DNA of 64,000 bases from Anadara kagoshimensis (Eukaryota > Mollusca > Bivalvia > Arcoida > Arcidae), in the NCBI GenBank assembly GCA_021292105.1, contig CM037869.1, positions 41,309,530 through 41,373,529 of the forward strand, given 5' to 3'. Shown piece by piece: positions 56,796 to 64,000 of the stretch. A program made the translations under genes and the position numbers. The stretch's first letter is position 1. Each line of letters begins with the position of its first letter. Below the pieces are notes generated by a model. It did not search any database, was not told the DNA's origin, and was given only the letters and a program-made list of their open reading frames with translations.

Positions 56796-57592
56796 AGTTT
56801 TGATTCCAGTGACATGAAATCTCGCTGCGATTCAAATTACCATCTTAGATTGAAAATAAATAGCAAGTTTATCCCAATACCGACAATCTTTAACATTTTT
56901 ATTTACATTTCCGTGTTATAGCTTTAAATCTTTACTGAAAACAACATTAAATGTCCTAATCCGGGTATTACAGTTCTATAAACAAGATTAAAAATAACGA
57001 AACGAAATTATTGGTCGTAAATTAAGTGTTTAGGAAAAGATAAGTCGTTAATTTTCTGAAATATGCTCCACACAGTGGGAAATTCTACTAGAAATTAGGA
57101 GTTCAATTGTGACTTTATACAACATTAAATATCTTTTATATTACCATATTAGCACAGAATTCGTTTCTCAATTAATTCCCAATCCTTTAAATATAGAAAT
57201 CACTAACATCATTATCCATATTCCCGCGCAATACTTACAAATTACCATCTATTTGACTAGCTCCCTCCCAATTAATAATCTCGAACCCAAAGGGTACACA
57301 TTTGAAAACAGTTAAATTTTCCTTAATTACTGGGGTTTTCCAATTGATATAATTAGCTTCATTTGATTGTAGCAATTGCAAATCTTGGAAATGTTTTGTT
57401 AAAATAAAAAAGGGGAGGACATTCTTTTCCCTTCATTTTGTGGTTTGAGAGTTAAGCGGTCTGCCCATGCATGCTTTTCTCAAAAAAAGGAGAAAACAAT
57501 TGGTGTCAGATTATTGTTTTTAAGTGTTTTTTCTCTTCAATTATTGGTTACACTGTATGAATCGAAAAAAGAGAAAGAGATTTGGTGGATTT

Positions 57593-57596
<4 letters not shown>
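56796..57596. other. AT-rich spacer
   Basis: A 68-codon frame at 57.1-57.3 kb is Ile/Asn/Thr-rich, without motif. Confidence 0.35.
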
Positions 57597-57631
<35 letters not shown>

Positions 57632-57791
57632 TTGTAAAAAATAAAATGCAATAGAAATAGGGGGCAATGTGAGATAAATTGGATAAAAGGTAGTCTATTT
57701 ACCTGTAAAGTAAGGACATTTATACTTGTCAACACTATTTTTTTTCCTGATGTAAAATATAAAATGTTATTCGATGTAGCGACAGAGCCTG

Positions 57792-57836
<45 letters not shown>

Positions 57837-57946
57837 ACCTTATACTTGTCAACAATATTTTTTGTCTTGGTGTAAAATATAAAATGTTATTCGATGTAGC
57901 GACAGAGCCTGCTGTCCTCTCTCTCTCTCTCTCTCTTTTTCTCTCA
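57597..57946. repeat. TC tracts with a two-unit ~120-bp duplication
   Basis: TC at 57597-57628, 57794-57831 and 57916-57946. 'tatacttgtcaacactattt', 'tgtaaaatataaaatgttat' and 'tcgatgtagcgacagagcct' occur before the second and third tracts. Confidence 0.93.
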
Positions 57947-58281
57947 TTAATTTGTCAGTTAAAATTGGAGACATGGAGAGGTAACTTCAACTTTTAACTT
58001 CTAATCTTTGGCCAATTACACCTAAAATAAATAAAGAAGAAAAAGTTTCAAGCGCATTAACCAGTTATGAACAAACAGTGTATTTTTGACTGTGTTTACA
58101 GTACGTCTTAATGGGTAAGCCCACTCAAAGACAGAAAGCATATCGGATTTCAGTTCAAATTACAACATTAGGATTTGACCTTGTTCGAAGCAATACTTAA
58201 AATATCAGAAGTATATAGCTATTGTAAAGAATAGTAGAATATAACATTAGTGCTAACACTTTGTATCTCTTTAAGTAAACC

Positions 58282-58284
58282 TGA

Positions 58285-58338
<54 letters not shown>

Positions 58339-58625
58339 TAGGTGGTTACTATGATAGAGAAAGTGAGATTGACAGAAATAGGGAAACGGAGTGAATGGTA
58401 GAGCCAGGCAAAATGTGGGAAGATAGTAAGTGAAGGAGAGAGAGAAAAAAAGAGAAGTAAATGAGAGAAGGGAGGCAGGTAGTAATTATGATAGTGAAAG
58501 AGAGAGGGGCAGACATAGGTCAGACAAAACATGGTGGAGGGGAGATAGTAAGTGAAGGAGAGAGAGGTGGGTGAGGCAGTAAACTATAACGAGAGAGAGA
58601 GAGAGTATGTGTGTGTGTGTGGGAG
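58282..58625. repeat. (GA)n region with purine-rich decay and (GT)n
   Basis: GA 58282-58336, then ~250 bases of degenerate purine-rich sequence with two 'gtagtaattatgatagtgaa'-like phrases, GA 58591-58605 and GT 58609-58621. The purine strand switches here: TC on the plus strand before 58 kb, GA after. Frames of 111 and 66 codons are incidental. Confidence 0.9.
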
Positions 58626-58857
58626 GAGGGGCTGGGCAGTAAACCAAAGCAAGAGAGAAAGGCAATAAATGATAGATATGTATCATTTTTTCAACATCGA
58701 AATTTGTATAATTTTCAGTTGTAATACGTAGAGTTACTGATGTAATACAATAATAATATATATTGATGTAGCATTGATTAAAACACAGACGTTCTAACTG
58801 ATATCTGAGGATTTTTTATTTATCCACACAAAAATAATAAACCCGGAAACAGCTGGA

Positions 58858-59094
58858 TATAATACAGGCCTGTCAAAAGTTTAGCATTAAGCTAATTTTT
58901 ATTGTTAATTCGATAGCTCATTTCGTCCCCTTTGTAGCTATAATGCATCTAGCAAGCATTTCAGCAGCTGTGCCATGCTAACCGTATTTTCTGGCATCTT
59001 TTCAGCCACTAGCTATCCATTTTAGGCCATAGGCACCCGTGATTTTTCTTAGGTCAGTGTTAAACTTTCGACAGGTCTGTACTGTACAGATCCT
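58858..59094. mobile_element. Family E element
   Basis: 'atacaggcctgtcaaaagtt', 'cgatagctcatttcgtcccc', 'gcatttcagcagctg', 'cagccactagctatcc' and the right end 'gtgttaaactttcgacaggt'..'tactg' + TA. About 236 bp; the outermost left bases are altered. Confidence 0.85.
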
Positions 59095-59529
59095 CAATTA
59101 CATCAATACTTCGTCAATTATTTTAATTTTCATGGGGCTATAATACCCTTTATTTATTTTTTTAATTTTATTGAAATGTATTTTATTAAGTTTTGTATGT
59201 TTGTGTTATCAGTTTTTTATTCACATTTAATTATAAATATTTATTTGAATTCTGGTTTATTTGTTGTGTTCATTAATTTTGTTGTATTTGGGTTTTTTCC
59301 TTCAAAGATTTAAATGACAAACTGTATTTTATGATTTTGCGTCTTAGCGGGTGTGTATATTGTCATGGTAACAGAAATTGTATATGTATTTATAGTAAAA
59401 TGGTTACAAAATTAATGAATCTTGTTTCTAGAATTAAGATAAAAAGGTATTAATGCATTTTTAGTCATCTTTGAAGACAATTTTATACAGATACAGCAAC
59501 AGCAGTTAGAATCATTTTATCAATTTTCA

Positions 59530-59530
<1 letters not shown>
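59095..59530. other. AT-rich spacer
   Basis: Nothing identified. Confidence 0.35.
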
Positions 59531-59576
<46 letters not shown>

Positions 59577-59588
59577 GAGAGAGAGAGA
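59531..59588. repeat. (GA)n microsatellite
   Basis: About 28 units with minor interruptions. Confidence 0.96.
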
Positions 59589-59679
59589 ATGTACGCGAAG
59601 TTTGAAATTTCCATTGTCTTATGGATGACTGTGGAAAGCTTAGTGCTATTAATTAATGTGCCGTGTGCTACTTTTGATT

Positions 59680-59960
59680 TTTATACCCCCCCACCCCCCC
59701 CCCCCGCTTAAAAGGGGGTGATATAGTGATAGGGGTGTCCGTCCGTGTGTCCGTCCGTACTTCCGTTACACCTTAGTGTACCTGTCTCTTATCCGCAACT
59801 CCTCCTAAACCCTTAAATGGATTTTTATGAAACTTTCACACAATCTTTGTGATATAATGTAGATGTGCACCTCTATTTAAAAATTTGATCCGATGGATTT
59901 TTTAATGTGGGAGGAGAGAGGGTATTTTTTTGAGCTTGTGGCTCACAGTTTTTCTAGTTT
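59680..59960 (+). repeat. Dispersed-repeat fragment with C-run hairpin and gtccgtccg
   Basis: A C-rich run (59686-59705) faces 'aaaagggggtgata', then 'gtgtccgtccgtgtgtccgt', 'gttacaccttagtgtacctg' and 'ggatttttatgaaactttca'. I remember this order from repeats common in bivalve sequences; unverified. Confidence 0.5.
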
Positions 59961-60467
59961 TAAATGCATTCAAAAATAGCAACTGAAATGTGCAAATTTT
60001 GCTTATATTATTTTATTTTAATAGCTACATGCTATACTATTGAATGCATCATGTGCAAAATCGTGAATCAGTAAATAATAATAATAGCAATAATAATGAT
60101 ATAATAATAATAATAAAATTAAACACGTAACGTTAAATGTTGATGGTTTTGACATTCGTAATTGGCATGTCATATTTTAACCAGGGATTTTAAGCATCCA
60201 TTATAATTATTGTGGCTCAGAGATTTAACTAACCATGGCCATTTAAATTCAAATTTGTGTTTCGATTCATTACATTTGTCTAAGATATGACGATCAGGAA
60301 TTTTGGCAGGTATAATTTTGAAGTTAGATGTAGCATTGATATGGGATATATTTTTCAAAAAAGAAAAGTAGAACGTGAGTTTTATTTAGGGTTCAAAATG
60401 ACTGGCAGACAAATAAACAAGAATTTGTACTTTTAAGACAACTTTGTTGATTGGTTGTACTATACTG
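59961..60467. other. AT-rich spacer with an AAT microsatellite
   Basis: An imperfect (AAT)n at 60077-60117; otherwise nothing. Confidence 0.45.
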
Positions 60468-60515
60468 CAGTACGTACTGGCCTACCCGTCGAAACATTGA
60501 GCTAGCCAAATGGAA
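60468..60515. mobile_element. Family E left-end fragment
   Basis: 'ctgcagtacgtactggccta' then 'cccgtcgaaacattgagcta' is a solitary, diverged left TIR. No right end follows. Confidence 0.55.
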
Positions 60516-60591
60516 TTTGGCTGTGGAGAAACCGAGCTATGGATATATGTTTTGTGGAACCTTGGTCCATCAGGTTGTGGGCAACCAAAAA

Positions 60592-60910
60592 GGATCAATT
60601 CAATGTTCACGAAGAACTCTTAACTTGCAAGCAGATACCTTAAAACCCTTATTTGCATGCAGGTAGAGCCTATACAATGTGTATAAAAATCCTTTCTTTG
60701 CACGCAGATACCCAAAAAACCCTTTATTTACATGCAGATGCCTTACATCGCTTATTTGCATCCAGATACCCAAAAACCTTTTACTTGCATGCAGATGCCC
60801 CAAAAACCCTTTATTTGCATGCAGATGCCAAAAAAACGTTACTTGCATGTACAGATAGCTATAGGATCAATTCAATGTCCAACAAAAAACGTTGATTTGC
60901 ATGCAATTAA
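60592..60910. repeat. ~30-bp minisatellite with octamer (ATTTGCAT) motifs
   Basis: Eight to nine units of 'tttgcatgcagatgccc' with 'aaaaacccttt'. Exact ATTTGCAT at 60651, 60754, 60813 and 60894. The array is bracketed by direct repeats of 'aggatcaattcaatgt' (60594 and 60865). Both strands stay open (71-82 codons, LHADAPKTLY and HLHANKGFLG repeats) because the unit is close to 30 bp; neither is a gene. Confidence 0.9.
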
Positions 60911-60959
60911 ACGAGAGGTTGTCATCATAAGCGCTTAAAGAATGCAATGGAGTACAGTA

Positions 60960-61060
60960 ATGGCATTCCGTGCCCCAATTCCCTAACCAATTTCAAAACT
61001 ATCAGTTCTAAGATGGTAAAGGAAACCGGAGTGCCCAAATATGACTTCTTATATTTGACA
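60960..61060 (-). mobile_element. Type 2 SINE body fragment
   Basis: 'atcagttctaagatggtaaa' followed by 'ggaaaccggagtgcccaaat' matches the inverted SINE body at 22.67 kb. No head. Confidence 0.55.
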
Positions 61061-62529
61061 AACGAGCAATTGCCATGAAAATTGTGAATCGTCGTAAAAT
61101 TCGTCAGAAACTAATCTGTTATGAATTAATTGAAACATAATTGAATATAATATACTAACTGCGCCAACTAATTTCAATTAACCTTGGTATGTTGGCATTG
61201 TTTAATAAAAATGTAAAAATAAACATCAAAACAATACATTTGTATTTTTTATAAAAATGGTATTTTTTATTCTATATATTTTTTTAATTTTTCATATTAG
61301 TCTTCAGAGACAATTTTGCAGAAATGTTCTGTTCGTGCTACTTATGAATTTTTATGAAATAATGCATTAAAAAATAACACATGATAAAAAAACAACGTAA
61401 AAAATAAACACATTTTTCGTGCATTAATAGATAAATTTTCTAATATTCTTGGCAATAACAATAAATAAAATAAATAAATAAATAAATAAATAAATAAAAA
61501 TATTTTAAATAAAATAAGATACAATGTTCATTGGTATTTTTCAACCACACTTATTGTCTTAAAATTTCCAATCAAATTCGATCCGAGTAAAATTTTCTTA
61601 TACAATATACACATATGATGACCATCAGGAAAAAATAAAAGTTTTGAAACACACAAGAAATAAAAAAGAAATTAAAATTCCTTTTGATCCGTGTAAAAAC
61701 AATTTCAGATTCAGCGAGGAAAAGAAAATTAGGAGTTGAAAGGAGGCATAGATTCATTAAAATGAAATAAACTTCAATATCTGTCTTCAACGACGGCTTG
61801 TCATGAATTTAAAACAATTTAAAACCGCCCTATCTCCATTGTTTAGAATTTTGTCAGTGCAAATTCTCACAAAGGCTCTTTAGAAGGCACATTCTTTAGT
61901 TAGCACTACCGTTTTTCTATGGTGACCAAACTGAAAATGTGATGACTGTATGCGTATGTGCGTGAAGACTACATCCGGATATATCTGAAAATCTGACATT
62001 TGATGTGGCTAGATTCTCCTTAAAATCCCGTTCATCTTAAATCTGACAAGCGTGATTTTTCAAATGTTTCATAGATTTAGAATCAGTTAATTTAAGATAA
62101 TGCAAAGTGGGACCTTTTTTACTCTTAACAACTCTTAATGTTTTTGAATTTTTATTTTTTACTCTTCAAAGAAAATTTTCTGGCTCGGAAACATGATGAG
62201 ATGTGGTTCTGTTCGTTTTGTGAATCCATTGTGCCGGTGTTTGTCGAAATATTAAATATGCATTAAAAACTGACGAAAATAAAAATTCTGTTTATTTTGT
62301 CTAAAATATATTGAAAAAATTATCAAGCTGCAAAATTGTCATTTTAGAAACTGCATGCAGCATTTTTGTCATGTGAATTTGCAACTGAAAATCAAACATG
62401 TACTAAGCCACCACCAATGTAACCAAAATATCTAAAGAATACATGGATAATGACAAAAACAGACAAACAAAAACAAAATGACTGCTTTTTGACGGCACAA
62501 GTGTTAATGTCCGGTGGTGTGGTTATATT
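61061..62529. other. AT-rich spacer with an AAAT microsatellite
   Basis: (AAAT)n at 61461-61500. Frames of 60 and 72 codons lack domains. Nothing else recognised. Confidence 0.4.
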
Positions 62530-62690
62530 TAAGAAATAACATTCTATTTGAGTGTATTCATTCGGTATTATGAATGAGAGTCAGGAATAGCATATTCAAT
62601 GAACTGCGAAGCAGTTCATGTTAAATATGCTATTCCTGACTCTCATTCATAATACCGAATGAATACACTCAAATAGAATGTTATTTCTTA
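62530..62690. repeat. 161-bp palindrome with perfect 67-bp arms
   Basis: Left arm 62530-62596 and right arm 62624-62690 are exact reverse complements (67 of 67). The 27-base centre contains a second hairpin, ATGAACTGC-GAA-GCAGTTCAT. Extension stops at both ends at once (tatat|TAAG and CTTA|tatt). Probably a foldback element or a very young inverted duplication. Confidence 0.97.
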
Positions 62691-62839
62691 TATTTACAAT
62701 CATAAAAAATATTGATAGCATGTCCGAAATATAAAATTATCGCTACAATAATTTATTTCATTCAAGATTCCGACAAACATACGGGATTGTTGGAACAGCC
62801 TTGCTCCAAATAAGGAAAGTTACGTCGGGGGAAGACTTG

Positions 62840-62945
62840 AATGCTGACCAATCAAAAAATACATGACGTAACAGATGTCATTCTGTGACGTAATCGAATA
62901 GTTAAACGTTACGTAATCAGAGGTCATGACCCCACACTGTATTCA
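62840..62945 (+). promoter_or_regulatory. Promoter-like cluster: CCAAT box, three CRE-like sites, nuclear-receptor palindrome
   Basis: CCAAT (62851-62855), TGACGTAA (62864-62871 and 62887-62894), TTACGTAA (62909-62916) and AGGTCATGACC (62921-62931) lie within 85 bases. TGACGTAA/TTACGTAA fit CREB/ATF and PAR-bZIP binding. AGGTCA and TGACC are nuclear-receptor half-sites in inverted orientation. Motifs are seen; promoter activity and the target gene are not. Confidence 0.4.
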
Positions 62946-63109
62946 AGAGCAATTGAATGCCAGTAAAAACAAATAGGTTCATCTAAAGAAGGTCAATTCC
63001 AATTGTAAATATTACAAAAATGTGTGGTTAGAAAATCCCAACCAACCCTTTATTTCACAACCAGCGTTTCATACTCACAAGCACTTTAAAAATAAAAAAA
63101 AATAAAACT
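62946..63109. other. Spacer downstream of the motif cluster
   Basis: No clear start codon context, TATA box or frame follows within this stretch. Confidence 0.35.
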
Positions 63110-63175
63110 TTATTATTATAATTATTATTGTTATTATTATTATTGACATCATCATCATCATCATCATTATCATCA

Positions 63176-63206
<31 letters not shown>
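63110..63206. repeat. (ATT)n/(ATC)n compound microsatellite
   Basis: ATT units, then (ATC) with CATCATCATC, then a longer ATT run. Confidence 0.96.
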
Positions 63207-63769
63207 CTGATGGCATTGGTTCTTATTTTAATTTAAAATTCCGACCTCTCACTCTTTTCGCGAAATTAGAGATAATAAAAATCTGAATTAGAATTTAAAT
63301 TCATTTTACCGTTTTAATGAAATATAGCCCGAAACCTTGTGACATACCGCATAATCTTAACAGAAAAAATGATTCATAAATCTTTTAGTTTTTTTACGCA
63401 GAATTATGAGATTTTAATCTAGAAAATTTTAAGATAGAGAGAAAAAACTCAAGGCAATTAGAGATTGAGAGATAGAGAAATTTTAAATCATAATTGCCTG
63501 GTTTTTGTTATAGTCTACTGACGCACGGGAACCTTCATTAATTTCGTTTAAATACCTTCATGTCAATTTCGTATATTGTTCCCGTTTGAAACCGTAATAA
63601 TTGGGAAAATTATGACCGAAAATTTGTTCAACACCTGACAGCCACAAGGACAACGAGATCAAAATACAAAATAAAAAATATTAATGAATTTCGATTTAAT
63701 CAAAGTGGATCACATATTTTTTAGACGTTTTCTCAATTATTTAATTCTATGTTAATCTGATAATCAGAT
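63207..63769. other. AT-rich spacer
   Basis: Nothing identified. Confidence 0.35.
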
Positions 63770-63802
63770 ATGAAATTCTCTAAGAGGCAAATATACGTCA
63801 AG

Positions 63803-63841
<39 letters not shown>

Positions 63842-63872
63842 AAATTCTCTATGAGGCAAATATACGTCAATA

Positions 63873-63918
<46 letters not shown>

Positions 63919-63977
63919 AAATTCTCTATGAGGCAAATATACGTCAACTTCAAGATCTCAAGATCTCTCTCTCTCAG
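63770..63977. repeat. TC-anchored minisatellite, three units
   Basis: 'aaattctctatgaggcaaat' with 'atacgtcaa' occurs three times, separated by TC runs (63806-63834, 63877-63913) and followed by a short one (63965-63976). The array may continue past the window edge. Confidence 0.94.
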
Positions 63978-64000
63978 ATGAGGAAAAATTAATTCAAGAT

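Noticed and set aside
60600-60895. Decapeptide-repeat proteins on both strands
   Set aside because: The ~30-bp minisatellite keeps both strands open by unit length alone. Simultaneous openness on both strands and unit-length slips argue against coding.

Overview
This is a eukaryotic, almost certainly animal, window: strongly AT-rich, with no operons, no dense long ORFs, very many microsatellites, and tRNA-headed SINEs. The best guess is a marine mollusc. One dispersed repeat (family A) resembles, from memory, a repeat widespread in bivalve and gastropod genomes, and one SINE family ends in the 'gggacgttaaacacc' type of tail common in molluscs. I found no protein-coding gene I can support. The longest open frames (up to 133 codons) are microsatellite translations (SLSLSL, ERERER, HTHTHT), repeat copies or AT-rich chance frames. 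The window reads as a long intergenic or intronic stretch built from nested repeats.

Layout. 1-16 kb: an archipelago of two dispersed families. Family A has a 'caaacatacc..gatccatg' head, a GGTGCTCCGGAAGGGTAAGC core and an ATGGCGGCCATAAAA-type end. Family B has a TTTACAGCACTAGACGGCC start and a TTTAGCTAAGGAAATACT end. 13.9-16.4 kb: tandem duplications. 16.9-24 kb: TIR elements (family E), three tRNA-derived SINE types, two Harbinger-like MITEs, a hierarchical palindrome (family C), a minisatellite carrying RFX X-box motifs, and an (AACAT)n array. 24-31 kb: local duplications, a 44-bp poly-C run and a 1.44-kb TA-flanked TIR element. 31-37 kb: nested family E copies (one E inside another E, SINEs inside E) and a 120-150-bp satellite with a 413-bp higher-order repeat. 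37-44.4 kb: the most heavily nested part. Family A copies carry a 659-bp element with 34-bp perfect TIRs (family D), its 49-bp relic and a third MITE; nearby is a tandem duplication whose two halves carry different insertions and act as each other's empty site. 44.4-46.7 kb: the least repetitive stretch, with weak exon-like signals. 46.7-64 kb: (TTTA)n, (TC)n/(GA)n and poly-C tracts, several TC-anchored minisatellites, a 30-bp minisatellite with octamer (ATTTGCAT) motifs, and near the end a 161-bp palindrome with perfect 67-bp arms next to a CCAAT/CRE-rich promoter-like block.

The features interact mainly as a transposition history. Clean target-site duplications allow insertion order and target preference to be read directly: CWG for the MITE, TA for E, F and the 1.44-kb element, 6 bp for D, 4-5 bp for C, and 9 and 12 bp for SINEs. 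Family names A-H and T are mine. Boundaries of degenerate copies are approximate (about 5-30 bases).
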